DNA of 59,912 nt from Verrucomicrobiaceae bacterium (lineage in GTDB: Bacteria > Verrucomicrobiota > Verrucomicrobiia > Verrucomicrobiales > Verrucomicrobiaceae): the NCBI GenBank assembly GCA_019694165.1, contig JAIBCL010000038.1, positions 1 through 59,912 on the forward strand, given 5' to 3'. Made by a program: the position numbers and the translations under genes. Within the stretch, counting starts at the first letter, position 1. Each line of letters begins with the position of its first letter. Positions 26,714 to 35,038 of this stretch are shown piece after piece. The notes below the pieces were generated by a model. That model was given only the letters and a program-made list of their open reading frames with translations. It was not told the origin of the DNA and did not search any database.

Positions 26714-27598
26714 TCAGTTCGAGAAGTGCTCGAGCACGATCTTGGTCTTGGCCTCGGAACCCGTCGCGAGTGTGACGTCCATGGTTGCCATGAGTTTCTT
26801 GAGTGCTGCGGATGCCTTCGCGGTGTCCGCCTCTGTGTCAGGCACACGGACGGAAAACTCCACCATCTCGAGAGCTGGCCTGCCGTGATGTTCGGGCAGC
26901 GACCACCGCTCCACCGTCCCTGATTTTTCCGGCAGATCAGGACCGAGAGACAGTTTCTTCCAGCGCAGCACTTTCACCACCGGTCCATAGACGGCGAGTG
27001 AATCGAAAGTGGTGCCGGGCACCGCCTTCATGACTGCATCTCGCTGCGTCTTCATGAAGAGCGAGGCGATGTCCTTGCCAGTCTTGAGCACGGCATGTGC
27101 ATCCACGTTTTTTGGCACTCTGGCATTGAGGGAGTAGGAGTCCTTCTTTGATGACGATGCATCTCCCTGCTTGAGAGTGATGTCACCCTCGCGCTTGGCT
27201 TCGACCTTCTTGCCGGACTCCACATCGATGATGTCTTGGGAGATCATGTTGGAGTCGAGCGGCTTCGTCCCGGCGCGCAGTTTCACGGTTGTTTCCACCT
27301 TCGTTTCCGCAACGCCGTCCTTCATTCCGGTTTCGATCCGCAGCCGCAGGATCACCGCGAGGTCTTCCTTGCTGAAGAGGGAGAGCGCGGGCGTGTCAAA
27401 GAACGCTACATCCATGCTCTCGTTTTCCTTCGTTCCACCGACGATTTTCATCGATTTCTCCACCTCCTCCGGCCCTACGAGGAGGCACTTCACCTCGACC
27501 AAGGGTGGGTCTTGCCCGAATGCCGCGGTGCGGCAGCCAATTGCCAGGGTGAAACACGCTGCGATGAGGGTGTGACGGATGAGTGTCGCCGGGTTCAT
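26714..27598 (-). CDS. Exported protein with CYTH-like fold (hypothetical)
   Basis: A 294-aa protein with an N-terminal hydrophobic signal (LIAACFTLAIGC, with Cys22 in a poor lipobox or signal peptidase I cleavage near AFGQ). The body resembles a CYTH (triphosphate tunnel) domain: LVEVKCLL near residue 34 in the place of the ExExK strand (first Glu missing), FFDTPALSLFSKEDLAVILRLRI (about 65-87) like the xFDTPxxxL...LRLR segment, then ETTVKLRAG and a late LEMVEFSVRVPD strand followed by an acidic helix. CYTH enzymes bind or cleave triphosphates; exported ones are unusual. It is the last gene of a minus-strand trio, 11 nt after the amidase-like gene. The fold assignment is inference by pattern and moderate; function unknown. 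Confidence 0.6.
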   Translation of the reverse strand: MNPATLIRHTLIAACFTLAIGCRTAAFGQDPPLVEVKCLLVGPEEVEKSMKIVGGTKENESMDVAFFDTPALSLFSKEDLAVILRLRIETGMKDGVAETKVETTVKLRAGTKPLDSNMISQDIIDVESGKKVEAKREGDITLKQGDASSSKKDSYSLNARVPKNVDAHAVLKTGKDIASLFMKTQRDAVMKAVPGTTFDSLAVYGPVVKVLRWKKLSLGPDLPEKSGTVERWSLPEHHGRPALEMVEFSVRVPDTEADTAKASAALKKLMATMDVTLATGSEAKTKIVLEHFSN

Positions 27599-27609
27599 AT
27601 GCAGTGTGG

Positions 27610-29538
27610 TCAGGAGATGATTCGTGCCTTGACGTTAATGTTGTCGATCTTGCCGTTGCCTGGCTTCACGACTTCGTCTTCGCTCAGTTTCTGGAGAAAG
27701 CATGAAGCGGCGACGGTCAGGTCGGCAATCGCATTGATCGAAGGTTTCGGCCCCACATCCACGAGAGGCAGGCGGACGAGCCTCCGCGTGTCCGGGAAGA
27801 ATACCTCCACACGGGCGCGCAGGCCCTTCTCGGTGGGATGGAGACCTTTGGAATCCTTTGTGGCGAGCCCTTCGGCCAGCAGGCGGGCCTCCTTGAGCGA
27901 AATGCCGAAGACACTGCTGTTCGTCTGGGTGGTGCCGTACGCTGGTGTGCCGGTGCCTTCGTCGATATTGTCGCTCTTGCCGAAGAACGTGGCCCTCCCG
28001 GTGAAAACACCCGCGCCGCTCAGGCCGGGGTGGTTCTCCACCAGTTCGGCGTCGGGCAGGACGCGCGTGCCCCAGCAGTAGTCGGGTTGGTGAACGCTGG
28101 TCGTGTCTCCCTTCTGCGTGCGAATCTGGCGTACAGTGCGCGGTGTGCCGAGCGAGGCCCCCTCGCGTCTTGCAGTCAGCGTTTCCACGGCGTCGGTGAC
28201 GACGGTCCCATCTCCCGCCTGTGAGATGTCGCCATTCAAGCCGGTGGTGGTGGAGCCGCCTTTGCCGTTGGCGGTGCTCGAAGATGTCGCGGGCGTGGTG
28301 AACGGGCCGACCGAAGTCCCCTTCGCGCCATCCAAATCCTCGTCACTTCCTGAGGATGCCTCCAAAGCCAGTACGGCGGCATCGAGCGCGAGCAGAGTGT
28401 CCTTTCCCATCTGTCCGTCGGTGGGTGCGAGGTGGCTGATGGTCTGGAAACTGCGGACGGCGGCCACGGTCTGGTTGCCGTAGAATCCCCGGGAACTGCT
28501 GTTCCCTTGCGCACCGGGGATCGCCAGGCTCGGCTGGCCGTGATCTGCGAGAAGATTGAGCGCATCCTGCATGGTGCCGACACCGATGACGGACTTCGCC
28601 TGGCTGAACCCCAGAACGCGGTTTCCCGTTGCGACCTCCGCGAGGATGGGATCGGCTGCGAGCAGTGCTGACCTGAGTCTCGCCGGTGGAGGAGGCGGAG
28701 GCGGCGGACCACCGCCCTGCACGCCGCGCACGGCGGCGAGTATGCCCGCGAGGGCACTGTCCCATGCCGCAAGATCAAAGTGCTGCGGATCATCGTGATC
28801 GCCCACTTTCAGGTCGATGACGCAATGAAAAGCCGGAATCATCCAACTGCCGCGCCGCACGCTGGCGATGATGTACTGCAGCGCGAGCCGTTCATATTGC
28901 GATTGAGTGAAACCAGGCACGGGAGACTCAATGTCACTGCTGCCGGGTCCGAGGCGCGGCTGGATCAGTTCGTGATGCAGGCACAGCCCTTTGAAGACGA
29001 CGGATTTGGGGTCAGCGCCCGGGATGGTGGCCTGGGGCCTGAGTTCAAACTGAGTGGCCCGGAAAGCGGTGCGATAGTCATTGTCCGTGCGCGCCTTGCC
29101 GAGACGGTTGATGTAGATGTGTGTGCGTCCGGCTGCCTGGTTGGCGAGGTTGTTGCCGCTCCACTGATCGGTGTTGATGAAGTTCGGATCAAAGGTCTGT
29201 CCTGGCTTGAGTTTGCTGCTGGTGTCGTGAATCAGGAAATAGAGAGCCTTGCGTCCGTTCGGGCTGTTGCCATTGGCCCGGCTGACAGGATCGTCCAACG
29301 AGCCTCCCGAGGTGCTTTCGGTGATGCCGTGCTGCTGCATGTAGGCGCGCACCTGCGCCACGGTCGTGCCGAGCGTCTCGGGAGTGGTCAGCAGCGTCTC
29401 GAGGGCCGGCGGAAGCGTTGCCGGAGCATCCTGGACGTTCCCACCGCGCTCCACCGCGCGGAGCAGACAGCGTGCCTGCTGGAGTGGCGAGCCGGAAAAG
29501 GACAGAGTATTCAAATCGAATGGGCATCGTGTGTTCAT
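27610..29538 (-). CDS. Modular amidase-like / peptidoglycan-binding protein (hypothetical)
   Basis: A 642-aa protein not recognised as a whole. Residues 95-265 look like an N-acetylmuramoyl-L-alanine amidase (PGRP) fold: ALYFLIHDTS (His104), LCLHHELIQPR (His188/189), and AFHCVIDLKVGDHDDPQHFDLAAW, which has the late His plus acidic/His residues of the zinc site. A Gly/Pro linker with ten consecutive prolines follows (about 277-284 region). Residues 315-390 resemble a peptidoglycan-binding helical domain (GFYGNQTVAAVRSFQ...DGQMGKDTLLAL). After a Ser/Thr/Gly linker, residues 510-615 (GRATFFGK... LPLVDVGP... IADLTVAA) suggest a double-psi barrel as in RlpA. No signal peptide or membrane segment is visible. 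It lies between an exported phosphatase and the CYTH-like protein. All domain calls are inference. Confidence 0.55.
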   Translation of the reverse strand: MNTRCPFDLNTLSFSGSPLQQARCLLRAVERGGNVQDAPATLPPALETLLTTPETLGTTVAQVRAYMQQHGITESTSGGSLDDPVSRANGNSPNGRKALYFLIHDTSSKLKPGQTFDPNFINTDQWSGNNLANQAAGRTHIYINRLGKARTDNDYRTAFRATQFELRPQATIPGADPKSVVFKGLCLHHELIQPRLGPGSSDIESPVPGFTQSQYERLALQYIIASVRRGSWMIPAFHCVIDLKVGDHDDPQHFDLAAWDSALAGILAAVRGVQGGGPPPPPPPPARLRSALLAADPILAEVATGNRVLGFSQAKSVIGVGTMQDALNLLADHGQPSLAIPGAQGNSSSRGFYGNQTVAAVRSFQTISHLAPTDGQMGKDTLLALDAAVLALEASSGSDEDLDGAKGTSVGPFTTPATSSSTANGKGGSTTTGLNGDISQAGDGTVVTDAVETLTARREGASLGTPRTVRQIRTQKGDTTSVHQPDYCWGTRVLPDAELVENHPGLSGAGVFTGRATFFGKSDNIDEGTGTPAYGTTQTNSSVFGISLKEARLLAEGLATKDSKGLHPTEKGLRARVEVFFPDTRRLVRLPLVDVGPKPSINAIADLTVAASCFLQKLSEDEVVKPGNGKIDNINVKARIIS

Positions 29539-29581
29539 GGGGTCGTTGTTTTGATTTTGACTTGAGGTTCACGGGGCGAAG

Positions 29582-30625
29582 TCATGTTCGTCTCACGGGT
29601 TGTCCGAGCAGTTCCCAGCCTTTGTCCGTCACGCCGATGAATTGAGCGGTCGCCTCTGCTTCGGAGAAGCGCAGATGCAGGAAACCGTAGGATTCCATGA
29701 AACGGTTCGTCCACGGCGCGTCACCTTCCGGGCGCCTCCGTTTTTGTATGAAATCACCGCCTCCAGCGCCCGAGAGAAGGAAATCCAGGTGCTTGTGCCC
29801 AGGGTGTCGGATGTGCTGCTGATTGTGGTCGTGGGCCGAGAGGTAGAACGTTGCGCTGCCCAGCTCCGGCAAGATGGTCTCGCGGATTTTGGGATAGAGA
29901 TGGGGATCCTTCTTGCCGTCGAAATGGTAGCCATCGGTAAACATGGGGTGGTGTGCGGCGACCATGCGCCATCGACTCTTCTGGCAATCTGCCAGCTCCT
30001 GCTTCATCCAGGCGATCTGCCCCTCCCACCGTTCCTTCACATGATCGGTATTCGTGTCGAGCAAGATGATGGAAAGCAGAGGTTGCTGCCCGGAAGGAAA
30101 ATCGAGCCTGTACCATGTCGCGTCGCCGACGGCTGGAAATCTCCATCTCCCATCCGGGTGTGCGCGGGCATAGGCCAATTCGTGCTTCCAGTTCTTCTTT
30201 GCCGGGTCTTTGACGTGCTTGTCATCCTCGTAGTCATGATTGCCCAGGGCGAAATAGAAGGGAGAATCGAGCGCGGGCTTCGGGTATAGGTTTTCGAAAC
30301 GATCGGCAAACCGCTTGTCGTCCTCGCTCTTGAGCGGGCCGTAAAAATTATCTCCGAGAGCCAGCACCGCATCGAGACGGACTCCCGCAAGTTGCAGCTT
30401 TGTCGCGTAGTCTGTCATGGCGGCAGCGACGCGTTCCTGAAGCAGCTTCACTCTTGGATTGTCCTTTGGATCATCCATGTCAGGAGAAGCACCCCAGTCG
30501 CCGAATGCGAGAAGATTGACCGCCTTCTCGTCAGGTGCTGACGGGGCAAACGAAGGCGCGAGCGCTGCCGAACCGAGCGTACCCAGAAAGCGGCGGCGCG
30601 TTGCGTTGCTTCGATCGGTTATCAT
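29582..30625 (-). CDS. Tat-exported metallophosphoesterase, purple acid phosphatase-like
   Basis: A 347-aa protein with a twin-arginine signal (SNATRRRFLGTLGSAALAPSF). The mature part has the binuclear metal motifs of the calcineurin-like family in order: AFGDWG (Asp), ALGDNFYG (Asp-Asn), ALGNHDYE (Asn-His-Asp), AAHHPMF (His) and SAHDHNQQH (His-x-His). The short length and FGDWG/GDNFY wording fit tartrate-resistant (type 5) acid phosphatases. It should release phosphate from esters outside the cytoplasm. It is the first gene of a three-gene minus-strand run with the amidase-like gene 43 nt downstream. Confidence 0.88.
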   Translation of the reverse strand: MITDRSNATRRRFLGTLGSAALAPSFAPSAPDEKAVNLLAFGDWGASPDMDDPKDNPRVKLLQERVAAAMTDYATKLQLAGVRLDAVLALGDNFYGPLKSEDDKRFADRFENLYPKPALDSPFYFALGNHDYEDDKHVKDPAKKNWKHELAYARAHPDGRWRFPAVGDATWYRLDFPSGQQPLLSIILLDTNTDHVKERWEGQIAWMKQELADCQKSRWRMVAAHHPMFTDGYHFDGKKDPHLYPKIRETILPELGSATFYLSAHDHNQQHIRHPGHKHLDFLLSGAGGGDFIQKRRRPEGDAPWTNRFMESYGFLHLRFSEAEATAQFIGVTDKGWELLGQPVRRT

Positions 30626-31021
30626 GGGACATGATGGTTCAGGCTGCGGGGGTCAGGTTAGGGCACCCACCGCCGCGCCTCGGGAGAGCGCGGAGGGGAT
30701 GCGACACTCGTCGCTGCAAATACGGGAGAGCATGAGAGCGCTGAGCGGGGTGATATTTGCATCCATCGTGAGGAGGGAGCAATACGGGTCCATCCCCGGG
30801 GTCTCACCCCGGTTCAATTGCCGGGGTCGGCCCCGGTGAAACTACCGGGTAGTGAGGGGCTTCCCCGCGGCGTGTGGCAACCCGGCACCGGCGGATGGCA
30901 TGGTTTGGCTTGAAAAGCCTGCCGTTACGCTATGGGTAGGCTGGCTTCCGGCATACGAGAGCAGCAGGGCACCCATTTCCTGCGTTCCACACGGGGGCCG
31001 CACTTGATTCTGCCTTGATCC
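30626..31021. other. Gene-free region with palindromes
   Basis: This 396-nt divergent gap between the phosphatase and the LuxR-type regulator has no credible gene. It contains three palindromes: CCGGGGT/ACCCCGG (30796-30812), CCGGGG/CCCCGG (30821-30836) and ACTACC-G-GGTAGT (30841-30853). A weak promoter-like TTGAAA (30910-30915) followed by TATGGG lies before the regulator, with poor spacing. Promoters for both flanking genes should be here. Confidence 0.5.
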
Positions 31022-31666
31022 ATGAAGACCCGCCTGTTCCTCGCCATCAACCAGAGGTGTTTCCGGGATTTGCTCGGCATGGCACTGCGGACCGAGGGGC
31101 ACTTTGAGATCATGGCGGAACCGACGTGCGGTATGGAAATTCTTGAAAAGTGCGCGGCCTTGCGGCCCGACATTGTGATCTCGGATTTGAAGTTTTCAGA
31201 CATGTCGGCGGCCGAACTGTCGCGTCGCCTGAGGCATGAAGCGCCGGAGGTGCGGGTACTGGTCTTTTCAGGATCTGGGAATGAAGCGCTCACGCGCGAA
31301 GTGCTGGCGGCGCGCCCGCACGGATTCGTGCATCGGGAAGAGCCGCTGAACGAATTCTATGAGGCTCTGCGCGCCGTGGCGCGGGGAACCCGGTTCTTTT
31401 CCAATTTCGCTTCGAGCCTGCTGGATGCACCGAGCGATCCGGGGGCTGGAAGGAAGAACGGCTATCGCCTCACGCCGCGTGAACGAGAGGTGCTGGCGCT
31501 GCTGGCGCGCGGCCTGAGCAGCAAGGAGATCGGCTCCCAGCTCGGCCTGTCGCCGAAGACGGTGGACCACTACCGCGCCGATCTCATGAGCAAGCTGGAC
31601 ATTCACGATGTGGCCGGCCTCACGCGGTATGCCATCACGGCGGGTGTTCTGAAGGCCGGCGCATGA
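31022..31666 (+). CDS. Orphan NarL/LuxR-type response regulator with atypical receiver
   Basis: A 214-aa DNA-binding regulator. The receiver (1-120) keeps the phospho-acceptor position Asp55 (VISDLKF) and a Ser in the Thr/Ser site (VFSGSG, Ser83). The acidic pair at the end of strand 1 is replaced by Ile-Asn (LFLAINQRCF), and the conserved lysine appears to be Arg105 (GFVHREEP). The C-terminal LuxR-type helix-turn-helix (about 150-205: LTPREREVLALLARGLSSKEIGSQLGLSPKTVDHY) is canonical. No sensor kinase gene is near. Lack of the metal-binding acids suggests phosphorylation-independent or altered control. It is convergent with the AraC gene. Confidence 0.9.
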   Translation: MKTRLFLAINQRCFRDLLGMALRTEGHFEIMAEPTCGMEILEKCAALRPDIVISDLKFSDMSAAELSRRLRHEAPEVRVLVFSGSGNEALTREVLAARPHGFVHREEPLNEFYEALRAVARGTRFFSNFASSLLDAPSDPGAGRKNGYRLTPREREVLALLARGLSSKEIGSQLGLSPKTVDHYRADLMSKLDIHDVAGLTRYAITAGVLKAGA

Positions 31667-31730
31667 TCGGCATCCGGTGCGCCATTTGCACCGGGACCAA
31701 GTGTCGGGGTTCCGGGGCACTCGCGCCGTC

Positions 31731-32681
31731 TCAGGTGCCCTTCTTGTCGTGCTGTCGCGCGCGAAACTCGGCAGGCCCACAGCCGGCTTGTTTGGAGAAA
31801 ACGCGGGTGAAATAGTGACGATTTGGGAAACCGCATTTGGCGGCGATCTCGTCGATGGATTTTTTCGTGAGCGCCAGCATTTCCTCCGCCCGGCGGATGC
31901 GTGCGGCGGCCACGTAAGCGGCGGGTGTGGTGCCTGTGTGCGTGCGGAAGATGCGGATGAAGCGCTCCACGCTCATGCCGGCGCTGGCGGCAAGGAAGGG
32001 ATTGGAGAGGTCGCTGTGCGGTGCTCTGTGGATGAGATCGGTCACTTGCAGCAGGTCGTCGGGCATGCAGGGCAGGGGCGGTGCGTCGAGGCAGGCAAAG
32101 GCGGCGTGCAGCAGGGCGGCGCTCTGGTGATGCAGGCGGTGGTCGCGCGCATCGCCTGCGGGCTGTCGGTGGGTGGCGATGACGGTGCCCACCAGCGTTC
32201 TAAGCAGTGAGTTGAGCGGGACAACGGCGGGCTCGGCGAGCACGGTAGGGCCTGGCCGTGCGACGGTGAAGTGCAACCACAGATGGCACGCCCGACGGCG
32301 GCGTGGCGCGCGGCAGTCGAAAACGGTGTCGGCGGGAATGAGCACGCACGTCTTCGGCTCGAGCGCAATCTCGCAACCCCGATGCACGATGTGACAGCCG
32401 GGCCTGGGATTGTGGTAGAAGCGCCAGAAGGGGCTGTCCACGCCGTCATGGTTCCAGCCTTCGAGCGCGGGCTGGTAACCGCACTCGTGGATGAGGAAGG
32501 ATGACGCGCCGGCCCGTGCGACGCGCGCGAGATCCACGCCCCAGGGCGTCGTGTAGTTCAGGTACTTGCGCCGCGCAGTCATGGCCGGAATGCAGTCCAG
32601 TGTGCCAGTGGCACCGGATTTGGCAAACAGTTGCCGTGTGTGGTCGACAGAATCAGACATAACTCCGCCATGAAAGGGCAC
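31731..32681 (-). CDS. AraC-family transcriptional regulator
   Basis: A protein of up to 316 aa with an N-terminal cupin-like ligand-binding part (WNHDGVDSPFWRFYHNPRPGCHIVHRGCEIALEPKTCVLIPADTVF reads as a sugar-binding beta-barrel) and a C-terminal double helix-turn-helix (about 205-310: NPFLAASAGMSVERFIRIFRTHTG, then SIDEIAAKCGFPNRHYFTRVFSKQAGCGPAEFR). The start is uncertain: ATGs at 32681, 32660 and 32582 are in frame, and the last gives a more typical beginning (MTARRKYLNYTTPWG). It is transcribed divergently from the PSCyt1/DUF1549/DUF1553 cluster with at most 27-126 nt between them, so it is the natural candidate to control that cluster. Confidence 0.88.
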   Translation of the reverse strand: MPFHGGVMSDSVDHTRQLFAKSGATGTLDCIPAMTARRKYLNYTTPWGVDLARVARAGASSFLIHECGYQPALEGWNHDGVDSPFWRFYHNPRPGCHIVHRGCEIALEPKTCVLIPADTVFDCRAPRRRRACHLWLHFTVARPGPTVLAEPAVVPLNSLLRTLVGTVIATHRQPAGDARDHRLHHQSAALLHAAFACLDAPPLPCMPDDLLQVTDLIHRAPHSDLSNPFLAASAGMSVERFIRIFRTHTGTTPAAYVAAARIRRAEEMLALTKKSIDEIAAKCGFPNRHYFTRVFSKQAGCGPAEFRARQHDKKGT

Positions 32682-32707
32682 GAGGCTGCGGCGTATGATC
32701 CCAAACC

Positions 32708-35029
32708 ATGCGATTCGCCCGTCACTTGCTCTTCTGCCTCCGTTGGACTCCGCCGATCGTCAACGTCGCCACTCTGTGTGGAGTGGCATCCGCCGCCGCG
32801 ACCCTGCCCGCCGATCATGCGCAACGGATGACGCGCGGCCTGACGACGTTTCAAAAGGACATCGCGCCGCTGCTGAAGACGAATTGCCTCAAGTGTCACG
32901 GCATTGATGCGACTAAAGGTGATCTCGACATGGCGACAAGAGAGGACTTGCTGCGTGGCAGTCACAATGGCCCTGTCGTGGTGCCCTTCGATGCCGCGAA
33001 GAGCGTGCTCGTCGAAGTGATCAATCACACGAAGGAACCCAACATGCCGAAGGACAAACCGAAGCTGTCTTCGGAGTCGATTGCAAAGCTCACCAGTTGG
33101 ATCAACGACGGCGCGCCCTACGCCGAGCCGCTGATCGCTGGCCGCAAGCCGAAGCGCGATCCCACGAAGGTCACCGACGAAGACCGGCAATGGTGGTCCT
33201 TCCTGCCGCTGAAAGACGCAGCCGCGAAGCCGCTCACGCCCGTCGAAGGCGCGAAGAAGATCGACGAGATGCTGCTCGCGAAAGCGAAGTCGAAGGGCCT
33301 CACCTTCAATCCCAAGGCAGACTCCGCCACGCTCGTTCGCCGAATGTATCTCGACCTGACTGGCATCCCGCCGACGCCAGAAGAGCTATCAGCCGTCGCT
33401 GACGGGACACATACGTCACATGAGTCCCATTCGTCCTGTGAAGCTCTAGCCAACAACCTCCTTTCCAGCCCTCGCTTCGGCGAACGCTGGGCTCGCCACT
33501 GGCTCGATGTCGCGCGTTTCGCCGAGAGCACAGGATTCGAGCAGGACTATGACCGCCCCTTTGCATTCCACTATCGCGACTTCGTCATCAAAGCGTTGAA
33601 CTCGGACATGCCGTTCGATCAGTTCGTGAAATGGCAGCTCGCGGGCGATGAATGGGAGCCCACCAATCCGCTCGCGCTCGCGGCCACGGGTTTCCTTGGC
33701 GCAGGTGTGTTCCCATCACAGATCACCGCGAACGAAGTCGAGCGCACACGCTACGATGCTATGGATGACATGCTCAGCACCACGGGCGCGGGATTGCTCG
33801 GACTGAGCGTCGGCTGCGCGCGCTGCCACGACAACAAGTATGACCCCATCCCTTCGCGCGATTACTACCAGATGCTGAGCACCTTCACGACGACCACGCG
33901 CATGAATGTGGACGTGTGGCCGGACAAAGTGACGTCGGCAATCACGACCAAGAAAGAGAAGGACAAAGACACACCGCCGCAGAAAGGTGCGACGCGAATG
34001 ATGATCTGCGGCGAGGGCTACGAACCCATCGTGATGCACACACAGGGTGGCCCCTTCTTTGATCAGACCTACTTCCTGAAACGCGGCAACACCGACCTCA
34101 AAGACGGCGAAGCGAAGCAAGGCTTCCTGCAAATCTTCGCGCGGACTGGCGACGAGAAGCGCTGGCAGTGGTCGCCACCCGAGGGCGCGAAGTATTCCGG
34201 CCGTCGCCGCACGCTGTCGAACTGGATCACCGATGTCAATCACGGCGCGGGTGCGCTGCTTGCACGCGTGATCGTCAATCGTCTCTGGCAGCACCACTTC
34301 GGCACCGGCATCGTCAGCACGCCGAATGACTTCGGCAAAACCGGCAACGCGCCTTCGCAACCCGAGTTGCTCGACTGGCTCGCTTCGCAGCTCATCGCGA
34401 ATGGTTGGAAGATGAAACCGATCCACCAGATGATCCTGCTCTCGCAAGCATGGCAACAGAGCACGCAGCGCGATGCCGCGAAAGAAGCCACCGATCCGGG
34501 CAACGAACTCTTCATGTATCGCAAGCCGCAACGTCTCGAAGGTGAAGCCATCCGCGACTCGATGCTCGCCGTCAGCGGCCTGCTTGATGCCACGATGTTC
34601 GGCCCCGGCATGCGCGACGAGAACAGCAAGCGCCGCAGCATCTACTTCAACATCAAGCGCAGCCAGCTCATCGGCAGCATGGTCGCCTTCGATGCGCCCG
34701 AGCCGCTCGTCAGCCAAGGCGCACGACCAACGACGACCGTTGCGCCTCAAGCGCTCATCTTGATGAACAGCCCGCAAGCTCGCGGCTGGGCCGAATCTTT
34801 GGCGAAGCGCGTCAGGGACGTGAGCGATGTCGGCCAGCGCATTAAAGACGCGTATCTTATTTGCTTCAACCGAGCCCCACGCGCCGACGAGATCGCCTCC
34901 GGCCAAGCCTTCATCGAATCTCAGCGCACCAGCTACGCCGCCGAGAAGAAGCCCAACGCTGAAGCCCTCGCGATGGCCGACTACTGCCAGGTGCTGCTGG
35001 GGCTGAATGAGTTTGTCTATGTCAACTGA
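32708..35029 (+). CDS. PSCyt1-DUF1549-DUF1553 protein (heme c-type)
   Basis: A 773-aa exported protein of the family abundant in Planctomycetes and Verrucomicrobia. After a signal peptide (about 1-31) comes a cytochrome-like domain with one heme c site CLKCH (60-64) and downstream Met ligand candidates (EPNMPKDKPKLS). DUF1549 follows (about 165-380; PTPEELSAV... GERWARHWLDVARFAESTGFEQD), then a CARCHDNKYDPI motif (a second CxxCH, near residue 374) and the C-terminal DUF1553 (about 500-740; ALLARVIVNRLWQHHFGTGIV, KRRSIYFNIKRSQ). Enzymatic function is not established; the family is often linked to polysaccharide use. It ends 9 nt before a DUF1501 gene, its usual partner. Confidence 0.88.
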   Translation: MRFARHLLFCLRWTPPIVNVATLCGVASAAATLPADHAQRMTRGLTTFQKDIAPLLKTNCLKCHGIDATKGDLDMATREDLLRGSHNGPVVVPFDAAKSVLVEVINHTKEPNMPKDKPKLSSESIAKLTSWINDGAPYAEPLIAGRKPKRDPTKVTDEDRQWWSFLPLKDAAAKPLTPVEGAKKIDEMLLAKAKSKGLTFNPKADSATLVRRMYLDLTGIPPTPEELSAVADGTHTSHESHSSCEALANNLLSSPRFGERWARHWLDVARFAESTGFEQDYDRPFAFHYRDFVIKALNSDMPFDQFVKWQLAGDEWEPTNPLALAATGFLGAGVFPSQITANEVERTRYDAMDDMLSTTGAGLLGLSVGCARCHDNKYDPIPSRDYYQMLSTFTTTTRMNVDVWPDKVTSAITTKKEKDKDTPPQKGATRMMICGEGYEPIVMHTQGGPFFDQTYFLKRGNTDLKDGEAKQGFLQIFARTGDEKRWQWSPPEGAKYSGRRRTLSNWITDVNHGAGALLARVIVNRLWQHHFGTGIVSTPNDFGKTGNAPSQPELLDWLASQLIANGWKMKPIHQMILLSQAWQQSTQRDAAKEATDPGNELFMYRKPQRLEGEAIRDSMLAVSGLLDATMFGPGMRDENSKRRSIYFNIKRSQLIGSMVAFDAPEPLVSQGARPTTTVAPQALILMNSPQARGWAESLAKRVRDVSDVGQRIKDAYLICFNRAPRADEIASGQAFIESQRTSYAAEKKPNAEALAMADYCQVLLGLNEFVYVN

Positions 35030-35038
35030 TCGCACGCC

